From NCBI GenBank assembly GCA_033032865.1, contig JAWHQI010000508.1, positions 186,001-250,000 of the forward strand: a DNA stretch of 64,000 bases. The letters run 5' to 3'. Made by a program: the position numbers and the translations under genes. Within the stretch, counting starts at the first letter, position 1; each line of letters opens with the position of its first letter. Positions 22,495 to 34,300 of this stretch are shown one piece after another. The notes under the pieces are model-generated. The model did not search any database, had not been told where the DNA came from, and saw only the letters and a program-made list of their open reading frames with translations. The stretch is from Dactylorhiza incarnata. Its lineage: Eukaryota > Streptophyta > Magnoliopsida > Asparagales > Orchidaceae.

Positions 22495-22899
22495 TTGGCC
22501 ACTGCTCTTAAGTGGTACGACTTTCAACAATCTTACTCTGATTATTCCTTGTTCACGCTTTATGCTCATGGAGTTCACCTGCATATCTTGGTGCACGTTG
22601 ATGATTTGATCATCTCTGGAAATGATGTAGAGGTCATTCACAAATTTAAGAGTTATTTGCATGGTTGTTTCCATATGAAAGATTTGGGGCTTTTGAAGTA
22701 CTTTCTTGGAATCGAGGTGGCACGTAGTCCACAAGGGTTATTTTTATGTCAACCTAAATATACGTCGGACATCATTTCAGAGGTCGGGTTACTAGGTGCT
22801 CGACCTGCTGCCATTCCTCTTGAACAGAATCAAAAAATTGGCTTTTTTGACAGCGCTCCCCTACACGATCCTAAAGCGTATCGTCGTCTTGTCGGGTGA
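22495..22899 (+). pseudogene. E6 reverse transcriptase, catalytic part
   Basis: An open stretch of 134 residues carries the catalytic VHVDDLIISGND, then FHMKDLGLLKYFLGIEVARS and the PKYTSDIISEVGLLG thumb, all standard for copia RT. It ends with a stop at 22897, just after YRRLVG, where the family continues LIYLT. Confidence 0.88.
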
Positions 22900-23043
22900 T
22901 TAATTTACTTGACTATTACAAGGCATGAGCTTTTTTATTATGCGCATGCATTGGCTCAGTTTATGCAACACCCGCTAATTGATTGTTGGGATGCCGCTCT
23001 CCGTGTTGTTTATTACCTGAAATGTCACCCTGGTTAAGGAGTT

Positions 23044-23225
23044 TTGCTCCATGCTGATAGCAATCTTTGTCTTTCTGCCTATAGTGACTCAGATTGGGAT
23101 AGTTGTCTGTTGACTCACGGGTATCTAACTGGGTATTTTATTCTTCTTGGGAATTCGCGAATCTCGTGGAAAACTAAGAAACAACAGACGGTGTCTCGTT
23201 CCTCCGCCGATATAGAAGACCGTTC
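23044..23225 (+). pseudogene. E6 RNase H, first part, broken by E7
   Basis: AYSDSDWDSCLLTHGYLTGY and SWKTKKQQTVSRSSADIED are the copia RNase H signature. The reading is cut after the TSD CGTTC by the start of the solo LTR E7, and the protein resumes at 26095. Confidence 0.85.
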
Positions 23226-23439
23226 TGTAACATCTCAATTCACGCTAGGCCCCTCATGAGTGTTTTGTGTCACCGGGAGTTGACTCGGGCTCGGTAGAAG
23301 CCCTAGGACTCTGAGGTGGTCAGGTTTGAGTCACGGTCAACAAGGGTGGGTGTAGCGCTCCCACTCCCTAAAGGTAAGAAATAAGGGAAAAACTTGTAGA
23401 AGAGAGCTAGCGTCGGGCAGTAGTGATACCGTCGGCGAT

Positions 23440-23900
23440 AGCCTTCAAAACGATATGGGTACCTTGTCATCGAGAAGGGTATCTTGTCGTCGAAAAGGAG
23501 TTGGTTCCTCGATGATATCGTCGATACGCTAGCGCACGGCGGTACTGATATCGTCGGCGGTAGCTTTCAAAACGATGTGTGGCCTCACAAAACGATATGC
23601 GTACCTTGTCGTCGAGAAGGGTATCTTGTCGTCGAGAAGAGTATCTTGTCGTCGAAAAGGGGTTGGTTCCTCGATGATATCATCTATACGCTAATGCCGA
23701 CGGTAGTGATACCGCCAGCGGTAACTTTCAAAACGATGTGTGGCCTCACAAAATGATATGGGTACCTTGTCGTCGAGAAGTGTATCTTGTCATCGAGAAG
23801 GGTATCTTGTCGTCGAAAAGGGGTTGGTTTCTCGAAAAGGGGTTGGTTTCTCAAAATGGTATGGGTATCTTGTCGTCGAGAAGGGTATCTATTTTCTGCA
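23440..23900 (+). repeat. Tandem array inside E7
   Basis: A unit of about 140 to 160 bp is repeated roughly three times. It contains GGTACCTTGTCGTCGAGAAG, a TATCTTGTCGTCGAAAAGG block, TCGATGATATCGTC and a GGTAGCTTTCAAAACGATG end. Within it a 20 to 22-bp subunit (TATCTTGTCGTCGAGAAGGG) is itself repeated a varying number of times. Confidence 0.85.
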
Positions 23901-25316
23901 CGCGGCGGACTTCAAGCCTATTTTTAGGCATGATCTGGTCACATTCAGGTCTTGCGCTCAACACGAAAGTTGTAGCCCTCGGAAAGACCTTTCCAACCAG
24001 TGTTTGTGCGTTTTCATGGGAGCTCTGTAGCTCCGGCAAAGTAAAATCGAAAATAGCTATGCAGAAAATGATCTTGTTTATGTACATGACAGCTTGGTGT
24101 CCAGATTTACTCTGTTGAGTTCAAACCCGATTTTAGATAGGTTATGATTAGATCTGGACCTTGGGCTCAACACAAAAGTTGTATCCCTTAGCGATGCCTT
24201 TTCGGAATGGGGTGGCACATTATTTTTGGTGGTCTATAGCTCCCAGAAATCATGCTTTAGTACACATTGATGAATATGAACAGAATTTTGATGTTTTACC
24301 GATTTCTCTCAAAATATTTACCAGATGCTTATAAAATTTGGTAGAGATGTGCCTGATGATATTGTGATCACCCCTGTTTAGTTTCTGAATTGTTGGATAC
24401 ATATTTAGCATGACATTGTTTGTCGTATTATATAAATGTAGGGTACCATAAATAAGTATTGCGTAATACAATGAGGTCAAAATTTGGTGGGAATGGTTCA
24501 GACATTAATTATGACCTATGGTAGAAGTTTCAGCGGATTTGGCTTTGAATTGAGTACTTAATTAAATGTGTTGTTATAATTTATTATGCTGAATTGAAAT
24601 GTTAGTGTGCTCAATTGGACAAGGATTTTGGAAACGTGAAAGTAGTCCAATAGGATCAAAGAGAGTATTTCCCTTATATACCCATGCATTGTACGGGAGT
24701 TATGACAACTCGGGATGAGGACCAGTGATGGTTGGTGTGGATTATAGGATATGTTATACCTTATGGTGTTCGTTAAGGACCCGGTTGGTAGGTCCTTGTA
24801 TGTTAGGTACCATCGATTAAAGATGGGAATTATTCGGTGTTTATAGCTCTCACATGGTTGCATAATGATCCTTGATGGAGGATTGCTTGTGGCAGATCTA
24901 CGGGCTCTCTAGTCGTCACACCGACGGGAGATGGCAGATAGATCTTAGTCGGTTGGGCTGGGATCTTTGTGCTTACTTCCAAAGACCCCTTCTGTGTCAT
25001 TGATCGGTTGGGCTGGGCTCTTGGTGTTTACTTACCAAGACCCCTTCCGTGTCCAGTACGCAGGTGCTCCGTTGTTGTGTTCTTAGCATCGAGGCGTACA
25101 TGAGGCCTAGGTCTGGTAGTGTGCATACCTGCCTAGTAGTGGAGAGCCTGATCCACTGTCACCGTCTGGCCACAACGGGTGATGCCTGAGAGGTTAGCTA
25201 CCCTCAAAAAATGGGAAGTACAAGTCTATGTTGACATAGCAAATCAGAGTCCGTGCGTAAATCATGGGTGTGTCTTTATACATACATTCATTGCATTGCA
25301 TTGCACCGCATAAAGA

Positions 25317-25435
25317 TCCTCATCATATAAACTTGTATGGGCACCTTTATATGATGAGTTACTTAATATTGGGAAAGACCCTTAACTTATAAACTTGAAT
25401 TGGCATCTTTATAAGTTAAGTATAATTCAGTTCTT
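25317..25435. repeat. Two tandem hairpins in E7
   Basis: CATCATATAAACTTG pairs with the downstream TTTATATGATG (25321-25358), and AACTTATAAACTTG pairs with TTTATAAGTT (25384-25420). The two hairpins have similar loops (TTGTATGGGCACC and TTGAATTGGCATC), so one arose by duplication of the other. Confidence 0.75.
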
Positions 25436-26094
25436 TACCTACACTGCTCTTTTCATACTCTGTTGCTGACTATACTGCTAGAATAAATGTGCCCTTATAC
25501 TCTTGATATATCTGTTATGATTACCGTATTCCTTGCCACCTGTTTTATTGTATATACTGATTATATTGCAATGTTCTCTTTCTTCCTTCCGCCCGGTGCC
25601 TAAGAGTCGTAGGGGGAGAGGATGTAAAGCCACTTAGTCTTTATGACTAACGGTTGCTACGTCTCTATTTTAGGAGAACTCCCAACGGCAGGTAGAGGAG
25701 CAACATACGACGCAGGAGGACAGGCAGGACAGGCCGACAGGGCCTGAAACTACACTACCTTCCCTTCCGTCAGTGACCGATGTGAGTGAGAGCTTGAGAT
25801 GTAGCCCTTGAGGCAATTCTATACTCTGATATTTTGCAGGAGCTTTTGTAGCTACCTGCCATTTTGTATAATTTGTTGGGACACTTTTACTTTTGTGAAA
25901 TTTATGGCTTCTGTTGTTTTCTATTATTGATGGGTTGGCATGATGATATTGGTTTAGACGGCAGGATAGACGTCTTGGGGTACAGGTTAGCCCGTGTGCT
26001 GACGCTATCGCAAGATGGCTGTTCTGGGCATAGGACTCCCATTGACTGTGTCTTGTGTTCCGGGAGGGGGGGGGGGGGGGGGGGGGGTCTTACA

Positions 26095-26421
26095 CGTTCT
26101 ATGGCATCTACTTGTTGTGAACTGAAATGGGTCAAGGAACTATTATTCACACTTGGTGTTGATCATTCTTCTCCAATCCGTCAATTTTGTGACAGCCAAG
26201 CCTCCCTGCAAATTGTTGTTAATCATGTGTTTCATGAGTGGACTAAGCTCATTGATATTGATTGCCACTTTGTTCGAGATGAGATTCGCGTGGGAAATAT
26301 TGTTACTATACATGTGTCCTCCGATCAACTCTCTGATATATTTACCAAATCATTAGGTAAGAATCAGTTTGATCATCTCCTTCACAAATTAGGCATTCGA
26401 GATCTTCATGCTCCAAATTAA
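26095..26421 (+). pseudogene. E6 RNase H, second part, and end of pol
   Basis: After E7, the reading MASTCCELKWVKELLFTLGV, then FCDSQASLQIVVNHVFHEW, and the end VSSDQLSDIFTKSLGKNQFD, completes copia RNase H. It stops at 26419-26421, five bases before the polypurine tract. The segment is intact over 108 residues. Confidence 0.9.
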
Positions 26422-26543
26422 GGGGGCGTATAACCAGGCATACCATAGTTGCGGCTGCTGCTCGTGAGGGGAATTTGCAGCTTCTTCATTGTATCAATGG
26501 TGAGAGTTCTCTTCTAACTCTTGTTGCCTATACAAATTTTATC

Positions 26544-27742
26544 TAGAAATTTGATAATGTTGGCTATCTAATTGAACAATTACTTAGTGATTTCTAAAAC
26601 TATTATTAAACCTAATCTCATCTAGCTATCACAAACATGAACAACCACAACCATGAAAGAAACTGTTCCGCTGTAATAAAATAGGTAGAAATTAAATCCA
26701 CGTTATACCTTCAAAGATTCAATGCAAGACATGATTAAAACCAGAGAAAGTTAAAGTATAGACTTACAATCATTAAATAATGAGAAACCAAGGGTAAAGG
26801 AGGGTGGAGGCGAAGGTAGCACTATAGATACCGTGAGAGCGAAGAGCCTACTCTTCGGGTGTCAAAGAAAGTGTCATGGGTTGACAATCTTACCTTCCTT
26901 TGCGCCTTGGATGTGTCTGGGGTAAGGGAGAAGCTTTCACCTTGCTCCTGTGTAGCCCTTCTTCTCTCCACATTTGCCCTACTCCACATATTTGTCGCAA
27001 TAGCCTTCTAATGGACCCCTCTTCCATTAAACATTTCTCCTTAAGGCTTTGGTTGGAGTGGAAGAGCTTTTCCTCCTTGCTTGGACATTCATGACATGAA
27101 AAAAATGAGAATCGATTTAAAGATTTTCGACCCAACTCTAATTTTGCATATTTATAGAAGCAAAAAAATAAACTATGCATGGTCGTGCCCCTGATCGTGC
27201 GCACGACTGTGTGTGAACAATGTATGATTGGCAGGAAAATGGGACGATGTCGAATAGGAAGATGGCAGCCTATCAGAAGATAATGCACGACGATGTGCAC
27301 AAGGTGGCATATTCGTGCTTGAAGAGTGAATAATCAGGTCGTCCATCAACATAAAATGAAGCAGTTTCCCATGCGTCGATGCATGGTCATGCCTGAAGAA
27401 AGCGCTCTGACAAAGGATAGAACCTTGGATGGGCAGATTTTTTTTCACGCACGATTGTGCTTCAAGAACAAGCACGGCCGTGTTGAATCCACTGAAGGAA
27501 TGACCCAACTGCCCATGCGCTCATGCACGTTTGTACCTATATTTGATCAAGCACGATCATGCCTCAAGGATGAGTATGGTCGTGCCGATATTTTAGTTTA
27601 GCATAACAGCTACTCATGCTCATAGGCACGATTATACCTCAGGGATGAGCACGGGCAGGGGACAAAACACATAATTTGGGGGACAAAAATAAGAACTACT
27701 CGCACGTGGTGGTGCTTCAGTGGAGGTACGACGGTGTGCTCC
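26544..27742. other. Unassigned repeat-like DNA with GCACGATCGTGC words
   Basis: No gene recognised. 27170-27735 repeats short motifs close to the palindrome GCACGATCGTGC (GATCGTGCGCACGAC, GCACGACGATGTGCAC, GCACGATCATGC, ATGGTCGTGCC), spaced at 50 to 80 bp. A minus-strand TATA-like CTATAAATATGC lies at 27148-27159, to the left of this cluster. In minus orientation that is a palindrome array upstream of TATA, the same plan as the LTRs in this window. I suspect a minus-strand LTR relic but cannot find its ends. Confidence 0.35.
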
Positions 27743-28336
27743 GCAACAATAACAACAACACTCGAGCCTTTATGCCACTATAGTGGGGTCGGCTGTAGGG
27801 ATCTTTTGTCTCCATTGTGCCCTATGTTTAGTCATAATCTCAGTAATGCCTAAGTATATCATGTCTTTCCTTATAGTTTCATTTCAAGTCTTTATTTTTC
27901 TGCCCCTCCCCCGTTTAACATGCCTAGTGACTAAACACTCACAACGCCTAACCGGTGCCTCTAATGGTCTCCTTTGTACATGTCCTAACCATCATAGTCG
28001 AGCTTCTCACATCTTCTCCACACTTGGTGTCACTCTTGTCTTATCCCTTATACATTCATTCCAAATTTTATCCAGTCTCGTGAGTCAACACATCCACCTA
28101 AGCATCCTCATTTCTACAAGTCCCATTGTTTGCTCATGTACACAATTCACCACCCACACTCAGAACCATAGAGCATCGCTAGTGTAATTGCAGTACGGTA
28201 AAACATGCTTTTAAGTTTTAATGGTACTTTACGATCACATAAGATCCCAGACGCGACTCTCCACTTCAACCAACCTGCTTGGATTCTATGTATCACATCT
28301 TTATCTACCCCTCCATCTTTTTGAGCTATCGATCCT
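27743..28336 (-). pseudogene. RTE-type LINE, 3' end of ORF2, interrupted by E8
   Basis: The minus strand from 28336 reads GSIAQKDGGVDKDVIHRIQ, then GWLKWRVASGILCDRKVPLK and YRTAITLAMLYGSEC, the well-conserved C-terminal part of plant RTE-clade LINE reverse transcriptase. Further on, VEMRMLRWMC and GRGRPK-like remnants follow with stops. The 3' end closes with a GTGGGGTCGGC-like block and a TTGTTGTTATTGTTG tail at 27743-27760. E8 is inserted at 28337, removing everything upstream. Confidence 0.88.
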
Positions 28337-28452
28337 TGTTGGGAACATCGCCCAGCAGTGTTCCTAATTTGAAGAAGTGCTCAGCTCAATGATAAGTACA
28401 AGGTGTATTTAATATTACATCTAGTTCATGCTTGCAGAGATCAGATGATATT

Positions 28453-29857
28453 GTTAGACATGTGTGTCACATCCCTTTGTTTGAGAATAACAAATCCCAT
28501 ATTGTATTTGATCTAGTCTTTTGTGTGTTTATAGTGTCCAGGTTGTACAGGTTCAATGAGGAGACAAGTCCTCGTTCATGGGCATGATCCGAGAGTGTGT
28601 ACACATTAGAAAAAGCAAAAGCATGAGTTTTATGTGCTGATCTTAAAATGGCCATAACTTTCAATCCAGGAAGAGTTACAGAACGTGCCACCCCATTTCG
28701 GGATGAGAACGACTCAATCTACAGTCTGGAGAAGTTTCAGACGAGGGGATGTCGGAATTCCGACACTCGATGTCGCCTGGCGACAGCGCTACCGCCAGCG
28801 CTAGCGATACCGCCCGGCGGTATCCCGATTTCGTGCAGAGCACCATGCCGCCGATGGTTGTGCAACCGCTGGACACGGACGCTACCGCAGGCGCTAGCCA
28901 CTACCGCAGGCGCTAGCGAGGAGTTCTATAAAATGGAGCTTTGCTTCTCGTTTTGGCTAATCCATCCAGAGAGAGAGCTTGTGCCACAATTCTATACCAG
29001 TTATGCTGCTGAAGATGGATCTCCCACTAAAAGCTTAAGGAGAATTCTGGAGGAGGACAACGTCACGCTACATCCGAAGGACGATCGCTTCGACCTCGCT
29101 TAGGCTACAGCGATCCTTCATCCTCATCTTCTGAAATCTCATATATGGAGTATTTATTATTGTTTTCATTATTTCCATTCCATACATTTTGTAACCGTTG
29201 TAGAAATCGTCGTCTTGCGTGCGACGTCTAAGTCCGTGTGAGGCTTAGGGGAAATCATCACCTTGTGTGTGGTGTTAGATCCTTGTGTGGTCTAGGGTAA
29301 ATCATCGTCTTGTGTGCGGTGTCAAGTCCTTGTGTGGCTTGGGAGAAAATCACCGTCGTGTGTGCTGCGTCTAGATCAAGATTTGATTTAGGGGGAGGCT
29401 AGTGTCTATATCTGGGAGATATAGGCTATAGCCAACCGGTTCGTGGGGATACGAGTCGGTATAGAAAAGGAAAAGATATTTTCATTTGTACGCCTTCGAT
29501 TTCTAGCGATATTGAAATCAAATTTATGTAAACACTTTTCTTTTATATAAATACAATCATGTCTCTATTTGTGTTTACTTGATTTCTCTCCTTTGGCGTT
29601 ATCTCTAAAATATTGGTTACAAAGTCTTAAATCCAAATTACTTTATCTAAATTGTTTATTTCAATCTCTTAATCATAAAATAATTTAGTACTTATTTCTA
29701 AACTTGAAAATTATGATATTCTCACAAATTAGCTAAATTGTCATTTTGCCTTTCTCATATTATAAAACAATTTAGTATTTTCCATAAAATTATAAAAAGA
29801 TTTTTATTCCCTTATTCACCCCCCCCCCCCCCTCTAAGGGCGCCATAAGATCCAACA
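28453..29857 (+). repeat. E9 5' LTR
   Basis: Length 1,405 bp. Contains the TTTGAGAATAACAAATCC box (28481), the inverted repeat array AGCGCTAGCG / TACCGC-GCGGTA (28786-28918), TATAAAA at 28927-28933, the GCCAACCGGTTC box (28 kb copy at 29431-29442) and a C14 tract (29819-29832) followed by CTCTAAGGGCGCC. Confidence 0.93.
28927..28933 (+). promoter_or_regulatory. TATA box of the E9 5' LTR
   Basis: TATAAAA directly after the GGCGCTAGCGAGG end of the palindrome array. The identical box is at 36062-36068 in the 3' LTR. Confidence 0.7.
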
Positions 29858-29859
29858 AG

Positions 29860-29871
29860 TGGTATCAGAGC
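29860..29871 (+). promoter_or_regulatory. E9 primer-binding site
   Basis: TGGTATCAGAGC, two bases after the LTR end, a full match to the usual initiator tRNA-Met complement of copia elements. Confidence 0.9.
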
Positions 29872-29905
29872 TAGGTTATACCAAACGGTTTAAAAACCAG
29901 GAATA

Positions 29906-31357
29906 ATGGCGTCTCATGATCTCGCTTCTACTAGTAGGGGAAATTTTCTTATAAATGAAAAATCTTTAGCACCACCTTTATTTGAAGGCAAAAATTATAA
30001 TGGGTGGAAATTTCTAATGGAAAAATTTCTTAAATCTTTGGATATGGAAGTATGGAATATTACAATTAAAATGCCCCCAAGTATTTTAAATAAAAATGAA
30101 ATGTTTTTAAATGCCAAATCTATGAATAGTCTTTATTGTGCATTAGATCAAAATATTTTCAAACTTATTTATACACTTCCTACTGCTTATGAAGTTTGGA
30201 AATTTCTTGAGAATACTTATAATCTTCCTTCCACAGATGATGAACAAGAGGGATTCCTTATGGATCCAAGAGAAGAAATCGACAAGGACTCACTCTTGGA
30301 GGACGATAAATCTAAGAGTGAAATCGACGAGGAATTCTTCATGGATCCAAGAGAAGAAATCGACGACGAATTCCTTATGGATCCAAGAGAAGAAATCGAT
30401 GAGGATTTATGCTTGGAGGAAGAAGAATACAACGTCACAATATTGGACTCATTTGTTGGCAACACATCAAGCAAAAGAGAAGACGGAAACTATTGCAAGG
30501 TAAGAAAATCTAAATCTTCTCTTTTCGTAAAAAATTCTATTTATACATCTCGTATGCTTAAAATTGCTAAACGTAAAATTTTAAAGTTAAAAATTGCTAA
30601 TTCCAAATTACGTTTAGAAAATAAATCTTTAAAAGCAAACGATAATGTAGAATCAAATATTGATGTGTTAAATTATCTATCATGCTCTTTAATTAAAAAT
30701 GTTAAATCTTGTTTTGATTATAATTCTTTTAAAGAAGAACTCAAGGTTTTAGAAAAAGGACTTTTAATTTCAAAAGAGCATAATGAAAAATTGATAAAAG
30801 AAAATGATAACTTAAAGGATAAACTAGAATCATTAAAAATGTTTATTCAAAAATTTTCATATAATGAAAAATCTCTTTTTTCTAGTTTATCAACTTTTCA
30901 AAAGTCTAAAAACTTAACTTCATATTATAAGAGTAGGTATATAAGAAAGAGTGGAAATGAAAATCATCTAAATAAGGACCAATCATTTAAAACATATTGT
31001 AACCCACTCTTTCAAAAATCACTTCTAAAGAAAGACAATCACTCTTATAAAATTTCAAACAATCCATATAATAAAAATCATTATGATTATCAACATCAAG
31101 CTATTTTGAAAAATAATTTAAATAAACATAAACATCCAATGAATTATTTTTCAAACAATTCACATAATCATTATATGGATTTAAGTGATAAACAACCAAT
31201 GTATGAATGGAGACCCATAAAGAAAAATGACATATCAACATTAATTAAAAAGGCTCATTCATCATTAACTTCTCAAAAGCCTACACGATGTATTTGGGTA
31301 CCCAAAAGAACCATCCCACATTGTCAACTTTGGATACCTAAATCTCTTACTTATTAG
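29906..31357 (+). CDS. E9 Gag-like protein, 483 residues, no zinc knuckle
   Basis: The ORF opens 35 bp after the primer site with MASHDLASTSRGN. Residues 20-100 (LAPPLFEGKNYNGWKFLMEK ... AYEVWKFLENTY) match the first helices of copia Gag. The rest of the UBN2 domain is missing and is replaced by an acidic segment with three MDPREEID repeats (residues 119, 146 and 158). A Lys/Leu coiled-coil region follows (residues 215-315, for example ENKSLKANDNVE and KENDNLKDKLES). The tail is Asn/His/Lys-rich and ends TRCIWVPKRTIP, like the segment just before protease in Sireviruses. Neither CCHC knuckle of a Sirevirus Gag is present. The frame is fully open, so it may still be made; it could form or enter particles built by a partner Gag. 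Confidence 0.8.
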   Translation: MASHDLASTSRGNFLINEKSLAPPLFEGKNYNGWKFLMEKFLKSLDMEVWNITIKMPPSILNKNEMFLNAKSMNSLYCALDQNIFKLIYTLPTAYEVWKFLENTYNLPSTDDEQEGFLMDPREEIDKDSLLEDDKSKSEIDEEFFMDPREEIDDEFLMDPREEIDEDLCLEEEEYNVTILDSFVGNTSSKREDGNYCKVRKSKSSLFVKNSIYTSRMLKIAKRKILKLKIANSKLRLENKSLKANDNVESNIDVLNYLSCSLIKNVKSCFDYNSFKEELKVLEKGLLISKEHNEKLIKENDNLKDKLESLKMFIQKFSYNEKSLFSSLSTFQKSKNLTSYYKSRYIRKSGNENHLNKDQSFKTYCNPLFQKSLLKKDNHSYKISNNPYNKNHYDYQHQAILKNNLNKHKHPMNYFSNNSHNHYMDLSDKQPMYEWRPIKKNDISTLIKKAHSSLTSQKPTRCIWVPKRTIPHCQLWIPKSLTY

Positions 31358-34300
31358 TATCCTATCATTTGCATGAAGTAGAAACAATTAAATATGAAAT
31401 ATCATTACTCTACTTCATGATATGCTTAATTGCTTTTTCTTTTATTTATTTTCTTATTTTTGAGCCAACACGCTAAGGTCACTTAGATATATTATGAAAT
31501 ATGATTTTTACATTTTAAGCCTAATGTTTATCAAATCAAATTTGTATTAAAATTGAACATTAAGTCATATATTTTTCAAAGTGATCTATATCTCATCTTT
31601 GATTGTACTTTATCCGTTTAAATCCTTTACCCCTAATTGTCTTGAATTATCATTAGAAATTGAATATTGAAATTATTTTCAAGACTAATGAAATTAGCTT
31701 TAAAAATGGATTTAAATGGTTTATTAAAGGGCTTAAGGTAAAAATTAAAATGCGCAACGTTATGATAATCTTCAATTTTATTTGCTGCATATGATAGCCC
31801 CTATAATGAAAAATATTATCAAATAAAATCGAAAACAAAAATTCATCTAAACGCATGCTTAATCTTTCAAAAAGTGAGTTTTTTGATCAAAACTTCATAT
31901 AGCCATATCTTTTGATCCGCTCGTCCGATTTTCGCGTTTAATATCTTTTCGGAAAGAGCACAGAAATCTCCATCTATTGGCAAACTAGGCTTGTTCATTT
32001 GAGTTCTTTTGGTGCTGTCAGTTTGCTCAATTTCAACTCCATTTTTAAATGCTATCTTAGTTCGCTTGATTCGGAAATTTCTATGTTTATGGATTTTTTT
32101 TTTCATCACATGCTATCCTTAGTATAATTGTTTCATATCTCATATTATGTGTGTGATGTGTGTCACCAATGTTTGCATGTAATTTAGACCTTAGAATCGT
32201 CATGTATCGTTAAGATCAAATCAAATGTTTAATCATATCATTCTAGGTCTAAAGAAAATTAATTTGAAAATTTCTCATATTACATGCAACATTATCTCCA
32301 TTAAATCCTATGTAATAACATTGCATTCAAACTCATCATCCTAGCATTGCTTCTTGGTTTATGCTTATATATTTATGCTGGGTAGAACATTTACAATGTT
32401 ATTAAAATATCATGATAACTATGTGATTTGATATATATAGAATACTAAAATTCCAACAAACACATAGTTTATGGATTATTCATTAGAATATTTATGAATA
32501 TTGTTTCATGAATCATTCTTATCATGCAAAACCAAAGATCAATAAATTTAATTATTGAAAGCAATCTTATAAGAATTCAAAAACTTTATATATATATGAT
32601 CTTTGTCTTTTATATGATTGGATGATCATCATTTTTCCTAGACTTACAAATCAATCATGTTCTTTCAAAAGAAAATCACTATATCACTATATCATAAGTC
32701 TAGAAGGATTAGAATTCTCATACATCATGATGATCTAACATATATTCTATGCAAAAATTCTCTTTAATCATAAATCATAATTCATGTTCTATCAAGACAT
32801 ATCTCAAATCTATAATAGGAATTATGAATCTTATGATAAAAATTATGAATTATGTTTTCTTTACATTATTTGATGTATTGATTTGCTTTGCTAGTGATTG
32901 CATGTATCTCTCATATTTGTAGACCCTAGAATCAACTTTACAATGAAGATATACATCAAACTTAATCATCACTCTATTCTAGATCTATAATTTGAAATTC
33001 TATTTTGGAATACATGCAATTTCAATATAAATCTTATGACATGACATTAAACTCAAAAATCATCATACTAGCATTGTCACTTATTGAATATTAGTAATTG
33101 TGCTAGTTATCTCATTTCGTCATCTCATAATAAGTAGAAAAACTGTGCGGCTTTATAACTCTTCACAAAAACCCATAGTTTACATATCAACCCATAGATT
33201 TAAAAAGCATAGGTTGTCCAAAAGATTATTCACCTATGACTTCATATCTCACAATAGCGAGGGCGTAGGGTTGTATGCATTAGAGACCTAACCTCTAAGT
33301 CATGTCTTGTCCTTAACCAGGGAGGGTTCCAGTGGGGCCTTGCGAGGCACTCGAGGGAAAGAGTGCTAGGTTGAGTGTTCTCTAGTGTGTGCATATGGGA
33401 CTAACACCCCAACCTACGGCATGCGTGCAGCTCCTCATGCCAATCCGTCACTTAGTACGGGGCTAGGGTGTAGACATTTAGTCGGGGTAGCCTTTAATCT
33501 TATGACATACTTATATTACTCACTGCATGAACATTTTTATTCACTTATTACTTAAATCATGCATATTTTGGGTTGTTTAATAAAAATGTCTTCATGTGTT
33601 TGCATAATTTATCTTTTTGAGTTTAAATGTTTTTGTAAAACACATGTATTTGAAAAAGCTAAAGTTTTATGCAAATTTGAGCAATCAAGTCATCTCTGAA
33701 AATTCCAAAATTTCTGCATAAGACTACTCTAAGGACACTTAATAAATATCAAAAATCAGATTTTTAAAATTCTCAAAAAATCGAGTACTGTTTCCAGCGC
33801 TAGCGCTAGCGTCGGCGCTAGCGTGGGTGTTGGAATTTTCTGATTTTTAAAATTTCAAAAAATCCATAAAAATATGTTGGTTCATATTTTCTACTTATTT
33901 GTTGTGTTTCTGACTTTTGTTATTTTAGTTTTATTTATATTATGAAAAATCAACTACAAAAGATCAAAATTCAAAAATACAAAAATATTTTTGTTATTTA
34001 TGTTTTTCTTCATATTATGAAAAATCTACTACAAAAATTCAAAATTCAAAACTTACAAAAATATGTTTTTTTGTGATTTTTCTGTTTTTGATTTAAAAAA
34101 ATTATAAAACAAAAAAAATTTGTATGATCTTTATTGCCAATATCAAGTATGTATGAATTCTATTATTTAGAATTATTTACAATGTTGAAACATATTCTTT
34201 CAAATTACTATGAACATTGTTTTGCTTATCATGCTTTGATATATCTATTTAAAGTGCATCAATTGTATTGAAAAATGTGTAGAACCAAGCTTAGCATGCC

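Larger units (their letters stand above)
23226..26094 (+). mobile_element. E7: 2,869-bp solo LTR of a gypsy-type element
   Basis: Begins TGTAACATCTCAATTCACG and ends GGGGGTCTTACA, with TSD CGTTC at 23221-23225 and 26095-26099. No internal region or second LTR is present, so it is a solo LTR left by recombination. The insertion is exactly inside the E6 RNase H codons, so both boundaries are certain. It contains a tandem array (23440-23900), a duplicated segment (24950-25065), a hairpin pair (25317-25435) and a 22-base G run (26066-26087). Its many small ORFs show no family signature. Confidence 0.92.
19004..26543 (+). mobile_element. E6: decayed Ty1/copia element with short LTRs
   Basis: The 5' LTR of about 129 bp (19004-19132, starts TGTTAGGGG) is followed by a primer site TTGGTATTAGAG. 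Then come gag, protease, integrase, RT and RNase H in copia order, a polypurine AATTAAGGGGG (26416-26426) and a 3' LTR of about 115 bp (26429-26543). The LTRs share TTGCGG-TGCTGCTCGTGA and TCAATGGTGAGAGTTCTCTTC. Coding parts have many stops. RNase H is split by the solo LTR E7 at 23226-26094. The TSD is not clear. Confidence 0.8.

Noticed and set aside
23440..23900. Regularly spaced repeats, considered as a CRISPR array
   Set aside because: Plant DNA inside a solo LTR; spacers are themselves repeated and unit length varies.
28648..29103. ORF of 151 residues repeated at 35765-36238
   Set aside because: Lies in the two E9 LTRs across the palindrome array and TATA. Frame kept only because the LTRs are young; no protein signature.
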